Shown: positions 16,848-26,929 of the stretch, one piece after another
Layout of the letters: the number at the start of each line of letters is the position of its first letter
How positions within the stretch are numbered: the first letter of the stretch is position 1
Assembly (NCBI GenBank): GCA_017453065.1
Contig: JAFTKW010000015.1
Location: forward strand, 372,001-436,000
Source: Lachnospiraceae bacterium
GTDB lineage: Bacteria > Bacillota > Clostridia > Lachnospirales > Lachnospiraceae
DNA: 64,000 bases
Direction of reading: 5' to 3'
Made by a program: the position numbers and the translations under genes
The notes under the pieces: generated by a model
The model's database searches: none
What the model was told of the DNA's origin: nothing
What the model saw: the letters and a program-made list of their open reading frames with translations, nothing else

Positions 16848-18608
16848 ATGGAGCAATTTAAATTTTTGTGGAAGTACATCAAGCGGCACGGCGTACAGTA
16901 TATATTGGGTATTGCGGTACTTTTTGGTGTAGATTACCTGAACCTTTTTATTCCACAATTGACAGGTATGGTAACAGATGGACTTACAAGCAGAACTATG
17001 GATATGGCAGGAATCATGGACTGTGTATGGAAGATTCTTGGCATTGGTGCACTTTTGGCTCTGGGAAGATTTGGGTGGAGATTTTTCCTGTTTGGCGCAG
17101 CAAGACATATTCAGTATGAGATTCGTAATGATATGTTCAAACGCTTGGAAGACATGTCTGTAGAATATTTCAATGAAAATAAGACTGGGGATTTGATGTC
17201 CAGATTTTTAAATGACCTTAACTCTGTTCGTATGGCGATTGGCCCAGCGGTTATTTCAGCATTTGATGCCTCTGTAATGGCAGTGCTGGTAATAGGTCAG
17301 ATGATGATTTATGTAGATGTGAAGCTTACACTTCTTGCAATCATCCCTCTCTCTGTAATTTTGGTTGGAACCTTCTTTTACGACAAGGCAATGCGTAAAC
17401 GTTACAGAGAAAGCCAGGAAGCACTTTCTGATTTGACAGAAAAGGTGCAGGAGAGTATTTCTGGTGTTCGTGTTATTAAGGCTTTTGTGCGTGAGAGAGC
17501 AGAGATGAAATCCTTTGCCAAGTCTAGTGCAAACGCGATGGACAAGAACCTCAGTGTAGTAAAACTTCAGGCAGTAGTAATGCCACTTCTTGAGGTAATC
17601 ATCGGTGCAAGTAGCCTTCTGACATTGCTTTATGGTGGATATCTGGCACTGACAGGTGAAATTACACTTGGTAGATTCGTAGCCTTCAACCAGTACATTG
17701 GTATGTTGGTATGGCCTATGATTGCTGCTGGTGATGCGGCCAACATGATTTCACAGGGTATGGCATCTGCAAAGCGTGTACAGGAAGTCATCGAGGCAAA
17801 GAAAGATATTTTTGATAGAGAAGATGTGCAGGATGTAGACAAAGTAAATGGCGAAATCGAATTCAAGAACTTGACCTTTACACACAAGGGACAGTCCGAG
17901 CCTACTTTAAGAGACATCAACTTAAATGTTCCTGCAGGAACCACTCTGGCGTTGATTGGCCGAACTGGAAATGGTAAGTCTACTTTGGCAAATTTGCTTC
18001 TTCATTTATATAACACAGAAGATGGAATGATTTTTGTGGATGGAAAGGATATCAATTCCATTCCACTTAAGACTCTTCGTGAAAACATAGCTTACGTACC
18101 ACAGGACAACTTCCTGTTCTCTGATTCCTTGAAGAACAACATTTCCTTTGGCGTGGTAGATGGCACCATGGAGGAAGTGGTAGAGGCAACCAAGGCAGCA
18201 TGTATTCACGATAATATTATGGAATTCCCAGAGGAATACGAAACTGTGGTTGGAGAAAGAGGTGTAACTCTTTCTGGCGGACAAAAGCAGCGTAGTTCTA
18301 TCGCCAGAGCCTTGATGAAGGATGCTCCAATTCTGATTTTGGACGATTCTTTGTCTGCTGTAGATACGGATACAGAAGAACAGATTCTTCGCAATTTAAA
18401 AGAAAACAGAAAAGGAAAGACGACGATTATCATTGCTCACCGTATTTCCACCATCCAGGGGGCGGATATTATCATGGTACTGGAGGATGGAGAGGCTGCA
18501 GAAATTGGAAATCATCAATCCTTGATGGAACTGGACGGTATATACAAGAGTATGTACGACAAACAGCAGTTGGAAGCCCAGCAATCTGGAAAGGAGGAGC
18601 GTGACTAA
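16848..18608 (+). CDS. ABC exporter subunit, BmrC/YheI-like
   Basis: A 586-residue half-transporter: six membrane helices (about 1-310) and one nucleotide-binding domain. Walker A is GRTGNGKST, the signature is LSGGQKQR, and Walker B is ILILDDS, where the usual catalytic Glu is Asp, so its own ATP site is probably degenerate. Length and order match Bacillus YheI (BmrC), partner of YheH (BmrD), a heterodimeric multidrug exporter. AAAGGAG ribosome site. The next gene starts on the last base of its stop codon. Confidence 0.93.
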   Translation: MEQFKFLWKYIKRHGVQYILGIAVLFGVDYLNLFIPQLTGMVTDGLTSRTMDMAGIMDCVWKILGIGALLALGRFGWRFFLFGAARHIQYEIRNDMFKRLEDMSVEYFNENKTGDLMSRFLNDLNSVRMAIGPAVISAFDASVMAVLVIGQMMIYVDVKLTLLAIIPLSVILVGTFFYDKAMRKRYRESQEALSDLTEKVQESISGVRVIKAFVRERAEMKSFAKSSANAMDKNLSVVKLQAVVMPLLEVIIGASSLLTLLYGGYLALTGEITLGRFVAFNQYIGMLVWPMIAAGDAANMISQGMASAKRVQEVIEAKKDIFDREDVQDVDKVNGEIEFKNLTFTHKGQSEPTLRDINLNVPAGTTLALIGRTGNGKSTLANLLLHLYNTEDGMIFVDGKDINSIPLKTLRENIAYVPQDNFLFSDSLKNNISFGVVDGTMEEVVEATKAACIHDNIMEFPEEYETVVGERGVTLSGGQKQRSSIARALMKDAPILILDDSLSAVDTDTEEQILRNLKENRKGKTTIIIAHRISTIQGADIIMVLEDGEAAEIGNHQSLMELDGIYKSMYDKQQLEAQQSGKEERD

Positions 18609-20629
18609 TGAAAAGACTACTAAAATACTTAAAGCCACATAAGTGGACCATGCTCCTTGTGACAGGAATTGTAATCATTTTGACTGTGCTTGAACTTTAC
18701 AAGCCTATTATCATTGGCGATGCCATTGACGAATATATCAACGGCTATTTCAGACCTTATGTAGAGGTCAGTGAGGGCGCGGAAGGTGCCGTGGCTTACG
18801 GAGATATTTGGCTTTCTAGAGAAAGTGAAGCCGTAAAAGCGATAGGAGCTCTAGAAGGCGGTGGAACTGACCATGCAGCTTTGGATGGCCAGCTGTTTTA
18901 CCAGATTTATCTGGTGGAAGATGGCTATTACATGGCGGAGCAGATTGACAGTGAAACCTGTGAATTTCTGCAAACTGCAACTAGCGAGGAATTAATCACA
19001 TACAGAGCCCAGAGCAAGGCTCTGGAAAGAGCACAGCTAGGACAACTTCGACAGTTTGACTTCCTTGGCATCTGTCAGGCTGCAGTTGTCTATTTGGTAG
19101 TTTTGCTTCTGAACTTTGCCTTCAATGTATTGCAAACCATGGCACTTCAAAACATGGGACAGAAAATCATCTACAAGATGAGAGAGGATGTGTTTGCGCA
19201 CATTCACACCCTGTCACTCAGTTTCTTTAATACACAGCCAGTAGGTAAATTGGTGACCCGTGTTGCCAATGATACAGAGGCGGTAAACCAGATGTTTACC
19301 AGCGTAGTGGTAAGGCTGTTTAAGAACGTGCTTAAGATTGCAGGATATGCAGTAGTAATGTATACCATCAACCCAGCCATGACAGGATATGCATTCTTAA
19401 TGCTTCCTATTGTGGGTGTGGTGACCTTCGTGTTTAGACATCTTTCCAGAGTGGTATATCGCATCACTCGAAACAAGATTACAGAACTGAATACCTTCCT
19501 TTCTGAGAATATCTCTGGAATGAGACTGATTCAGATTTTTGCCAGAGAAAAAGAAAAGTACGACGAGTTCGAAGACAAGAACAAGGGGCTTTACAAAGCG
19601 GGCTTCAACGAGATGATGATTTTTGCTATCTTCCGCCCTTTGATATACATGCTTTCCATTGTTGCACTTGTCATCATTATAGGAAACGGAAGCTCCTTGG
19701 TATTTAGGGGAGAGATTTCTCTAGGCGTGCTCTTTATCTTTATCAATTATATTAGTTCTTTCTTTGATCCAATTCAGGATTTGGCAGAGCAGTTTGGTAC
19801 TTTGCAGTCCTCCTTGGCATCTGCAGAAAAGGTATACCAGATATTAGATACAGAGCCAGAAATCAAGAATCCTCCACAGCCTGTGGATGTAAATATCCTT
19901 GGAAGAATTGAGTTTAAAAATGTATGGTTTGCGTATGAAAAAGAAGATTATATCTTAAAGGATGTAAGCTTTACAATTGAACCAGGTCAGAAAGTTGCTT
20001 TCGTAGGTGCGACGGGTGCAGGTAAGAGCTCTATCCTGAACCTGATTGGCAGATACTACGACATTCAAAAGGGCGAAATTTTGGTGGATGGTGTCAATAT
20101 CAAGGATTTGGATACGGATGTACTTCGCCGAGCGATTGGCCAGGTACAACAGGATGTCTTTATCTTTACAGGAGATATTAAGAGCAACATTACCCTTGGC
20201 AATGAGGCCATCACTATGGAGCAGGTGAAGGCAGCAGCCAAGAACGTAAATGCACACACCTTTATCGACAAGATGGCTGGCGGCTATGATGAGCCAGTGA
20301 CAGAGAGAGGTTCTACACTTTCTGCGGGTCAGAGACAGCTTCTTTCCTTTGCCAGAACCTTGGCTTATGATCCAAAGATTTTGGTACTAGATGAGGCGAC
20401 AGCCAACATTGATACAGAGACAGAAAGCCTGATTACTGAGGCACTGGAATATTTGATGGCAGGTAGAACTACCATCATGGTTGCCCATAGACTTTCCACC
20501 ATTCAGCATGCAGACGTCATCATGGTTATGGACCACGGCTGTATCATGGAGCGTGGAACACACCAAGAGTTGCTCGCTCAGGATGGTATTTACAAGAAGT
20601 TGTACGAACTTCAGTTGGTGGAAGAATAA
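18608..20629 (+). CDS. ABC exporter subunit, BmrD/YheH-like
   Basis: A 673-residue half-transporter, the length of Bacillus YheH. Between the first and second membrane helices lies an extra segment of about 110 residues (roughly 38-150) predicted to face outside, as in BmrD. Walker A is GATGAGKSS, the signature motif is LSAGQRQL (Gly to Ala at the third position), Walker B is ILVLDEA with the catalytic Glu intact, and the switch His is in MVAHRLST. With the preceding subunit it would form a heterodimer with one active and one weak ATP site. In B. subtilis bmrCD is induced by ribosome-targeting drugs through an attenuator; no such leader peptide was identified here. Confidence 0.93.
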   Translation: MKRLLKYLKPHKWTMLLVTGIVIILTVLELYKPIIIGDAIDEYINGYFRPYVEVSEGAEGAVAYGDIWLSRESEAVKAIGALEGGGTDHAALDGQLFYQIYLVEDGYYMAEQIDSETCEFLQTATSEELITYRAQSKALERAQLGQLRQFDFLGICQAAVVYLVVLLLNFAFNVLQTMALQNMGQKIIYKMREDVFAHIHTLSLSFFNTQPVGKLVTRVANDTEAVNQMFTSVVVRLFKNVLKIAGYAVVMYTINPAMTGYAFLMLPIVGVVTFVFRHLSRVVYRITRNKITELNTFLSENISGMRLIQIFAREKEKYDEFEDKNKGLYKAGFNEMMIFAIFRPLIYMLSIVALVIIIGNGSSLVFRGEISLGVLFIFINYISSFFDPIQDLAEQFGTLQSSLASAEKVYQILDTEPEIKNPPQPVDVNILGRIEFKNVWFAYEKEDYILKDVSFTIEPGQKVAFVGATGAGKSSILNLIGRYYDIQKGEILVDGVNIKDLDTDVLRRAIGQVQQDVFIFTGDIKSNITLGNEAITMEQVKAAAKNVNAHTFIDKMAGGYDEPVTERGSTLSAGQRQLLSFARTLAYDPKILVLDEATANIDTETESLITEALEYLMAGRTTIMVAHRLSTIQHADVIMVMDHGCIMERGTHQELLAQDGIYKKLYELQLVEE

Positions 20630-20708
20630 ACCCACAATTTCGATGAAATCAAAGACGTAAGGAAAAGAAAGAATTGTTAGGCAGTATATGAAAAAGGAGG
20701 ATCTCCTA

Positions 20709-22334
20709 ATGGGAATCTATTTAAATCAAGTGGGTTATCTTACCAGTGCAAAAAAGGTAGCTACCACCACTACAGAAGGCACTTATCAGGTGCTGGATGC
20801 CGAAACAAAGCGAGTAGTTTGTATGGCCAAGGCTACATCAAAGGGGTTTGATGCGGCAGCAGGCGAGGATGCTTTTGAGGTGGATTTTTCAGCGCTTAAC
20901 AAACCGGGTAAATACTTCCTTGCTGGAAGGGGAGGACAGAAATCTTATACATTTGAGATTTCAGACAAGCCATATGCGAATCTGCACAAAGATTTGATGA
21001 AGGCACTGTATTTTCAGAGATGCGGCTGCGAGCTGAAGGCAGAGCATGCAGGCATTTATACACACAAGGCTTGCCATACAACCCCAGCAATGCTGGTGGA
21101 GGATTATATGGCGGGAACCGCCAATCCAAAGACCTTTGATATGACTGGTGGATGGCATGATGCGGGTGATTTTGGAAGATATTCTACAGCTGCGGCAGTG
21201 GCACTGGGCCATATTCTGTATGCCTATGAACTGTTCCCAGAAAGTTTTCAGGATAGTTTGCAGATTCCTGAAAGCGGCAATGATATGCCAGATATCTTAA
21301 ATGAGTGTTTGTATGAACTTCAGTGGCTGATTAAGATGCAGAGAGAAGATGGTGGCGTGTATCATAAACTGACAGCATGGAGACATGCACCATTTTTGAT
21401 GCCTGAAGAAGATTTGGATCCATTTTTGCTCTATCCTGTTTCTTCTATGGCGGTGGCAGACTATGCGGCTATCATGGCGCTGGCTAGCAAGGTATACGCA
21501 GAGTATAGACCAGAGTTTGCTGCGCAGGCACTTGCGGGTGCCAAGAAGGCATGGGCTTGGCTTGAGGTAAATGAGTACATCGGATTCCACAATCCAGAGG
21601 GAAGTGGAACTGGTGAATATGACGATGATGATGACAGAGACGAACGTTTTTGGGCAGCCCTTGAGATGGCAAAGGTAGACCATGCAAACAAAGAGAAGTA
21701 TTTGGCGGTAGCAGGAAAACTTATAAAAGAAGTAAGTGGCATTGATTTTGGTTGGACAGATGTATCTGCACTTGGATCTATGGCAGTGCTCACAGCAAAA
21801 GACTCATTCCCTGTAGATTTGGCAGAAGAAGTGGAAAAAACGGTCTTTGCAGAAGCAGACAGATTGCTGGAAATTCAGAGTAAGTCGGGCTACGGCGTAG
21901 CCATGCTTCCTGAGGATTATGTTTGGGGAAGTAATATGGTTATCTGTAACCGAGGTATGCTGTTTTTGCTTTGTGCGCTTGGTAGTGAAAGTGTCAAGGC
22001 GGAGGTTTACAAGGAGGCGGCTTTAGGCCAGCTTCACTATCTGCTGGGAAGAAATGCAGTGGATTACAGCTATGTGACTGGTCACGGTGAGCATGCTTTT
22101 AAGAATCCTCACAACAGACCTACAGCCTGTGATGGCATTGAAGATCCAATGCCAGGCTGGGTAAGCGGCGGCCCATTCAAGACTCCAGTGGATGAAATTG
22201 CGGTGAAGATGATTCCAAAGGGAACGGCTCCAATGAAATGCTTTATTGATCATGTGGATAGCTATTCTACCAACGAGATTACAATTTATTGGAACTCGCC
22301 AGCTATCTTTATGACAGCGTATTTTATGAAGTAA
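20709..22334 (+). CDS. Glycoside hydrolase family 9 enzyme, intracellular
   Basis: A 541-residue protein with an N-terminal Ig-like CelD_N domain (about 1-85, starting MGIYLNQVGYLTSAKK) and a GH9 catalytic domain. Catalytic Asp pair is in GGWHDAGDFGRYST; HNRPTACDG holds the conserved His; the acid Glu is in STNEITIYWNSP. There is no signal peptide, so it should act on imported beta-glucan or xyloglucan oligosaccharides rather than on polymer. Start at ATG 20709 because GGAGGATCT lies just upstream; the in-frame ATG at 20688 contains that ribosome site within its codons. It stands alone between the exporter operon and the starch locus and ends at a terminator. Confidence 0.9.
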   Translation: MGIYLNQVGYLTSAKKVATTTTEGTYQVLDAETKRVVCMAKATSKGFDAAAGEDAFEVDFSALNKPGKYFLAGRGGQKSYTFEISDKPYANLHKDLMKALYFQRCGCELKAEHAGIYTHKACHTTPAMLVEDYMAGTANPKTFDMTGGWHDAGDFGRYSTAAAVALGHILYAYELFPESFQDSLQIPESGNDMPDILNECLYELQWLIKMQREDGGVYHKLTAWRHAPFLMPEEDLDPFLLYPVSSMAVADYAAIMALASKVYAEYRPEFAAQALAGAKKAWAWLEVNEYIGFHNPEGSGTGEYDDDDDRDERFWAALEMAKVDHANKEKYLAVAGKLIKEVSGIDFGWTDVSALGSMAVLTAKDSFPVDLAEEVEKTVFAEADRLLEIQSKSGYGVAMLPEDYVWGSNMVICNRGMLFLLCALGSESVKAEVYKEAALGQLHYLLGRNAVDYSYVTGHGEHAFKNPHNRPTACDGIEDPMPGWVSGGPFKTPVDEIAVKMIPKGTAPMKCFIDHVDSYSTNEITIYWNSPAIFMTAYFMK

Positions 22335-22351
22335 CAATAGACAACCTAGTA

Positions 22352-22385
22352 AGAGGTCGGGTTTCTCCCCGACCTCTATTTTTTG
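22352..22385 (+). terminator. Intrinsic terminator after GH9 gene
   Basis: AGAGGTCGGG and CCCGACCTCT around TTTCTC, followed by ATTTTTT; repeat copy C starts in the T run. Confidence 0.93.
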
Positions 22386-22428
22386 TGATAGCGACGAGGC
22401 AAGTGACATCGTGCTTGCACGAAAGGAT
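22380..22428 (+). repeat. Dispersed hairpin repeat, copy C
   Basis: The shortest copy: TTTTTGTGATAGCGACGAGG, GCAAGTGACA, then TCGTGC-TT-GCACGA (22409-22422) followed by AAGGATG. It has head and first hairpin only. The rest of the gap to 22620 is AT-rich with a weak AACAATT/AATTGTT inverted repeat near 22497-22520 and no gene. Confidence 0.75.
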
Positions 22429-22620
22429 GTACATATGCTGATGGTATATTAAGGAAACAAATTGAGAAACTAGTTTCTTTAAATAAAAACCGTCAAACAA
22501 TTTAAAAAGAAAGAATTGTTCAAAAAACCAAACAATTGCCGTGATTGTGCTCAAAAAAAGACACCTAATAATTGTGAAAAATGACGGCTTTTTGAGGGAA
22601 ACTGCTTTCGCAAACTTTCG

Positions 22621-22649
22621 TTGACGATGTTTTTGGAGGGTGCTATATT
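22621..22649 (+). promoter_or_regulatory. Promoter of the starch-binding protein gene
   Basis: TTGACG (22621-22626), 17 bases, TATATT (22644-22649), with TGC before the -10. Just upstream, CTTTCGCAAACTTTCG resembles half of a LacI-family operator and could be the site of the regulator at 28752; that last point is only suggestive. Confidence 0.7.
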
Positions 22650-22696
22650 CAAGCCAGCGATAAGCATATGACAATATATGTATAGGAGGGTAAAAT

Positions 22697-23902
22697 ATGA
22701 AAAAGAAAATCGCTACTCTTATTGCTGTTATACTTTGTATGGCATGCATGCCACTGACAGCTTTGGCTACAGAGGCAGACGAAATGGTTCCTGTAGTAGC
22801 ACAGGTGCCAGCGGATTGGGAAGCACCACATCTTTGGGCATGGGCTGATGATGGAACCAATGCATTTGCAGCATGGCCAGGAGAAGAAATGGAAAGTTTG
22901 GGTGATGGTTGGTATTACACCTATGTTCCTACTTTTGTTCAAAATGTTATTGTAAATGCAAACAATGGTACAGATGCTGCCACTCAGACAGATGGCGTTG
23001 TAGTAGAAGCAGGTAAACCAGTTTGGATTACGGTAGCAGCGGACAAGACTGCAACTGTTTCCTACGAAGCGCAGACTGGTGAAATTCCAGCATATGTTGA
23101 GAAATTTGTTGTTCACGCTTATGTTCCACTTGAATGGAAGACTGTAAATATGTGGGCGTGGTCTGCACCAGACGGAACTAATGCATTCACAGCATGGCCG
23201 GGTGAAGCAATGGTAGAAGGCGAAGACGGTTGGTTTACAGGAAAAGTTCCGACATGGGTAAACAGTTTGATTATCAACGGCAACGAGGGTACTGTACAGA
23301 CAGCAGACGTAAGCATTGAAGCAAAGGAACTTTGGATTACAGTGTACGAAGATTTGACTTATGAACTTGCTTACGAGGACCCAGAAAAAGCAGTAGAAAA
23401 TGTGACTGTGTATGCAAAAGTACCTGCAGATTGGGCAGATCCTTGCTGCTGGGCGTGGTCTGCACCAGATGGAACTAATGCATTTACATCATGGCCAGGT
23501 GAAGCGCTTACTTTAGACGGCGACTGGTATGTGATTGAGGTTCCTGGTTGGATTAACTCTGTAATCATTAATGGCAACGCAGGTTCTGTGCAGACTTCTG
23601 ATCTCTCTGTAGAGGCAGGCAAAGATGTGTGGGTAGTAGTTAATTCCCCAGAAGATGCTACAGTAGCATACGAGGAACCAGCAGCGACAGAAGTGGCACC
23701 AGAGACAGAAGAATCAAAGACCGAAGAGTCTAAAACGGAAGAGCCTAGTCAGACAGTTGATGAGCCTGCTAGTCAGCCAGCAACGGATACTGCTACAGAA
23801 GAACCTAGTGGAAATAACACTGGTTTGATTGTAGGCATTGTAATTGCAGTAGTAGTTGTGGCAGGTGGAGCATTCTTTATTGTAAAAAATAAAAAGAAAT
23901 AA
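22697..23902 (+). CDS. Surface starch-binding protein with three CBM26 modules
   Basis: A 401-residue exported protein without a catalytic domain. Signal peptide 1-25 (cleavage after LTALA); three starch-binding CBM26 repeats at about 33-124, 137-226 and 235-325, each with the pattern W.W....DGTNAF.(A/S)WPGE; an acidic Glu/Thr/Pro/Ser linker at 328-373; and a C-terminal membrane helix 376-396 followed by KNKKK. There is no LPXTG motif, so it is held in the membrane by the helix, not linked by sortase. It probably captures starch or maltodextrin for the adjacent ABC importer. Strong ribosome site AGGAGGG. Confidence 0.92.
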   Translation: MKKKIATLIAVILCMACMPLTALATEADEMVPVVAQVPADWEAPHLWAWADDGTNAFAAWPGEEMESLGDGWYYTYVPTFVQNVIVNANNGTDAATQTDGVVVEAGKPVWITVAADKTATVSYEAQTGEIPAYVEKFVVHAYVPLEWKTVNMWAWSAPDGTNAFTAWPGEAMVEGEDGWFTGKVPTWVNSLIINGNEGTVQTADVSIEAKELWITVYEDLTYELAYEDPEKAVENVTVYAKVPADWADPCCWAWSAPDGTNAFTSWPGEALTLDGDWYVIEVPGWINSVIINGNAGSVQTSDLSVEAGKDVWVVVNSPEDATVAYEEPAATEVAPETEESKTEESKTEEPSQTVDEPASQPATDTATEEPSGNNTGLIVGIVIAVVVVAGGAFFIVKNKKK

Positions 23903-23918
23903 TCCATGTACATGATGC

Positions 23919-23955
23919 TGCGGGCACGCGTTAACCGTGTGCCCGCACTTTGTCT
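23919..23955 (+). terminator. Possible leaky terminator between CBM26 gene and binding protein
   Basis: Strong GC stem TGCGGGCACG/CGTGTGCCCGCA (23919-23947) with only CTTTGTCT after it. The weak T run suggests partial termination, which would give more surface protein than transporter. Confidence 0.6.
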
Positions 23956-23969
23956 AAAAGGAGTAGATT

Positions 23970-25178
23970 ATGAAACGATTTTTATCCATTCTTTTGGTGT
24001 TTGGCCTTCTATTGGGATTGTGTGGATGCGGAAATGGGCAGTTGGGCCCAGCTGAAGCAAATAAGCTTGTAATATGGCATGACAAGGAAGAAGCAGTTAT
24101 TGCAACTATAGAAAATTATCTGAAGACAACAGTCCCAGAACTGGAGATAGTTTTTGAGAAAAAGGCCAGTTTGACAGATTCCTTGAAATTAGTTGGCAAC
24201 GATCCAACTGCTGCACCAGATATGTTCATTTTTGCACATGACAAGATTGGAGTGTTTGCAGAGATGGGAATTTTGGCTTCCATGGAGGGGTTGGTAGAAG
24301 AGGGAACGCTAGACAATTATCTTCCTATGACTCTTTCTGCGGCTACATATAAAGATTCTGTATATCAGTTGCCTCTTTACTTTGAAACCCTTCTTTTTAT
24401 GTACAATCGCAGATATATGCAGGACGATGAAGTGCCAAGCACTACATCCGAGCTTTTGGCTTATATGGAAAAGAATACAGGCCGTGGACGATACGGATTC
24501 GTGGAGCAACACAGTACAGCCTACTATAGCGCAGCATGGATTCATGGTTTCGGCGGTTCAATTATAGATGAGGCAGGAGTGCCATTTCCTGATGCACAGG
24601 CAGTGCAGGATGCACTCAGCTACCACTTGCAGTTTGTGGCTTTGATGCCAGGTGAAACGGAATATAACACAGTAAATACACTGTTTTTAGAGGGCAAGGC
24701 AGACGCGACCATCGGTGGTCCATGGATGGTGCCATCTGCGCGCGCTGCAGAAATTGATCTCGGCATTGCAGCGATGCCTATTGTAGATGAAACAAATACA
24801 GCTCTTGCGCCTTACTCAGGGGTACAGGGGATTCATGTTTTGACTTATGCTGCACAGAACAAAACAGATGCAGTGAAACAACTTCTGGCTGCGTTGACAA
24901 ATCCGACTATAGGAATTGATTTGGCACTTTCCAGCGGCTGTGCACCAGCCAACTCCTTGTGCTACGAGGATGAGAGAGTGGTAAAGGATGAGATGGTTCA
25001 GGCGATGAGAACCACCGCGGAGATTGCAATTCCTATGCCTAACATTCCAGAGATGGATGTTATGTGGACTGTAGTTGGAAATCTTTTGACAGATGTGAAT
25101 CTTTCTGGCAAAGATGTGAACTCCAGTTTTCAGGATGCTTTGTCTAAGGCGGAAGAATTAATTGATGCAATGAAATAA
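23970..25178 (+). CDS. Maltodextrin-type ABC binding lipoprotein (MalE-like)
   Basis: A 402-residue extracellular solute-binding protein of family 1. The lipoprotein signal ends GLLLGLCGC, with the lipidated Cys at residue 20. The mature part has the MalE pattern LVIWHDKEEAVIATIENYL, VPFPDAQAVQDALSY and TIGGPWMVPSA.AAEIDLGIAAMP. It delivers oligosaccharide to the two permeases that follow. Location next to CBM26 and GH13 genes points to maltodextrin as ligand. AAAAGGAG ribosome site. Confidence 0.92.
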   Translation: MKRFLSILLVFGLLLGLCGCGNGQLGPAEANKLVIWHDKEEAVIATIENYLKTTVPELEIVFEKKASLTDSLKLVGNDPTAAPDMFIFAHDKIGVFAEMGILASMEGLVEEGTLDNYLPMTLSAATYKDSVYQLPLYFETLLFMYNRRYMQDDEVPSTTSELLAYMEKNTGRGRYGFVEQHSTAYYSAAWIHGFGGSIIDEAGVPFPDAQAVQDALSYHLQFVALMPGETEYNTVNTLFLEGKADATIGGPWMVPSARAAEIDLGIAAMPIVDETNTALAPYSGVQGIHVLTYAAQNKTDAVKQLLAALTNPTIGIDLALSSGCAPANSLCYEDERVVKDEMVQAMRTTAEIAIPMPNIPEMDVMWTVVGNLLTDVNLSGKDVNSSFQDALSKAEELIDAMK

Positions 25179-25193
25179 AAAGGAAAGAATTCA

Positions 25194-26087
25194 ATGAAAT
25201 ATCGTAAGAAGGATACATTAATTTCATACTTGTGCAGTGCGCCTTCTCTGTTCTTGATTGGACTTATGGTGGTGTTTCCAATTGCATACACGTTCTATAT
25301 TAGTCTTACCAATATGAATGTGTACCATTGGTTTGATTTTTCCATTATAGGATTTGAGAATTATGTCAAGGCATTGTTTGTCTTTGACTCGGGCTTTCTT
25401 TCTGCGCTGGGGGCAACCATCCTTTGGACAGTAGTGAGTATGATATTGCAGTTGGTGATTGCTTTTGTATTGGCGTCCCTTCTGAATATAGAAAAATTAA
25501 GATTTCGCAAATTGTACAAAACTATTCTCATGTTTCCTTGGGCTATGCCGGGTTATGTATCTATTATGCTGTGGAAAACGGGAATGTTTAACAGCCAATT
25601 CGGTCTTTTAAATCAGTGGATGGAGAAAATAGGATTGGAGTCTGTGCGCTGGTTGGGCACAGATGTGATGGCCTTTGTGTGCTGTACCTTTGTGAATCTG
25701 TGGCTAGCGCTACCGTTTATGATTATGATTATGGATGGCGCTATGCAGAGCATAGATAGAAGCTATTATGAGAGTGCTGTTTTGGAGGGTGCAACCTGGT
25801 TGGAGCGTACTTTCTATATTACCATTCCCGCAATTAAGTCTATTATAGCGCCGGCGGTTGTTATCACTGTATTTACTACATTTAAGCAATTTGATGTTGT
25901 TTATCTGTTGACGCAGCAAGCGGGAGCTAAGACAGGGTCGGGATTCCATACCATACTGACTTATGCTTATGAAAATGCGTTTATTACTAACAATTATGGG
26001 TACAGTTCAGCAATATCTGTGATTATATTTGCGCTACTGCTCTTATTCTCTGCACGATTTCAAATGAGTGAGGAGGGTGAGCGATGA
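25194..26087 (+). CDS. Maltodextrin ABC permease, MalF-like
   Basis: A 297-residue membrane protein with six segments. The cytoplasmic EAA loop that docks the ATPase is YYESAVLEGATWLERTFYIT followed by IPAIKS. MalF of enteric bacteria has an extra periplasmic domain that is absent here, as usual in Gram-positives. It begins 15 bases after the binding-protein gene and overlaps the next permease by four bases. Confidence 0.93.
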   Translation: MKYRKKDTLISYLCSAPSLFLIGLMVVFPIAYTFYISLTNMNVYHWFDFSIIGFENYVKALFVFDSGFLSALGATILWTVVSMILQLVIAFVLASLLNIEKLRFRKLYKTILMFPWAMPGYVSIMLWKTGMFNSQFGLLNQWMEKIGLESVRWLGTDVMAFVCCTFVNLWLALPFMIMIMDGAMQSIDRSYYESAVLEGATWLERTFYITIPAIKSIIAPAVVITVFTTFKQFDVVYLLTQQAGAKTGSGFHTILTYAYENAFITNNYGYSSAISVIIFALLLLFSARFQMSEEGER

Positions 26088-26929
26088 CAAAAAAGAGAAT
26101 CAAAGAAGGTGTGACATTAACCTTTTTAAATATATTTTTCATCATTCTGTGCTTTATTACGATGATTCCTATTTTGTATGCAGTCAGTGTTTCGCTAAAT
26201 GCACAGGAAGGGCTTCTTAGCTCTGATTTCTCCTTTATTCCAAAGGAGTTTACACTGGACAATTACAAAGAAGTTTTGTTTGGTGAAGATATACTCACAT
26301 GGCTGAAAAATACAGTCTTTTTGGCGGTAGTAACCATTTCTTTGTCCTTGGCGATTGCAGTTCCTGCAGCATACTGTTTTTCCAGAAGAAGATTCCCGGG
26401 TAGAAAGGCTATTTTAAAGTGCTTGGTGCTACTTAATTCGTTTCCTGCGATTCTTTCCATGTTTGCAATATACCGTCTGCTTAGACCATTGGGACTGGTT
26501 AATCATAGGATGGGGCTCATATTGGTTTACACAGGAACTATGGCGGTATTTAGTTTGTGGAATACGAAGGGGTATTTTGATACCATCCCCACTGAATTGG
26601 AAGAAGCCGCCAAAATGGATGGGGCTAGTGCTCTGCAGGTAGTGATGAAAATTGTTTTGCCACTGGCGAAACCTAGCATCGTAACGACGGCTTTGCAGGT
26701 GCTGATTTATGTTTGGAACGAATACATCTATGCCACAACATTCCTGACTGGAGAAGATTCTTATACCTTGGCAGCAGGATTGAATGCGCTTCAAGCTACG
26801 GAGATGACGGGAAGCTGGCCAGTGTTCTCTGCAGCTTCCATCACGGTTTCGCTCCCTGTGTTGATTATCTTCTTTATATGCCAGAGGTATATGGTGTCTG
26901 GCTTGACGGCAGGAGGCGTAAAAGGATGA
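26084..26929 (+). CDS. Maltodextrin ABC permease, MalG-like
   Basis: A 281-residue six-helix permease with the EAA motif ELEEAAKMDGASALQVVMKI followed by VLPLAKPS. The C-terminal SGLTAGGVKG is the typical MalG ending. ATGA overlaps link it to the MalF-like gene before and the GH13 gene after. No ATP-binding subunit is present in the locus, so a shared MsmK/MalK-type ATPase encoded elsewhere is expected. Confidence 0.94.
   Translation: MTKKRIKEGVTLTFLNIFFIILCFITMIPILYAVSVSLNAQEGLLSSDFSFIPKEFTLDNYKEVLFGEDILTWLKNTVFLAVVTISLSLAIAVPAAYCFSRRRFPGRKAILKCLVLLNSFPAILSMFAIYRLLRPLGLVNHRMGLILVYTGTMAVFSLWNTKGYFDTIPTELEEAAKMDGASALQVVMKIVLPLAKPSIVTTALQVLIYVWNEYIYATTFLTGEDSYTLAAGLNALQATEMTGSWPVFSAASITVSLPVLIIFFICQRYMVSGLTAGGVKG

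Noticed and set aside
26713-26925. Upstream extension of the GH13 gene by 71 codons
   Set aside because: It lies within the MalG-like gene and adds no family sequence; the ATGA overlap at 26926 is the natural start.
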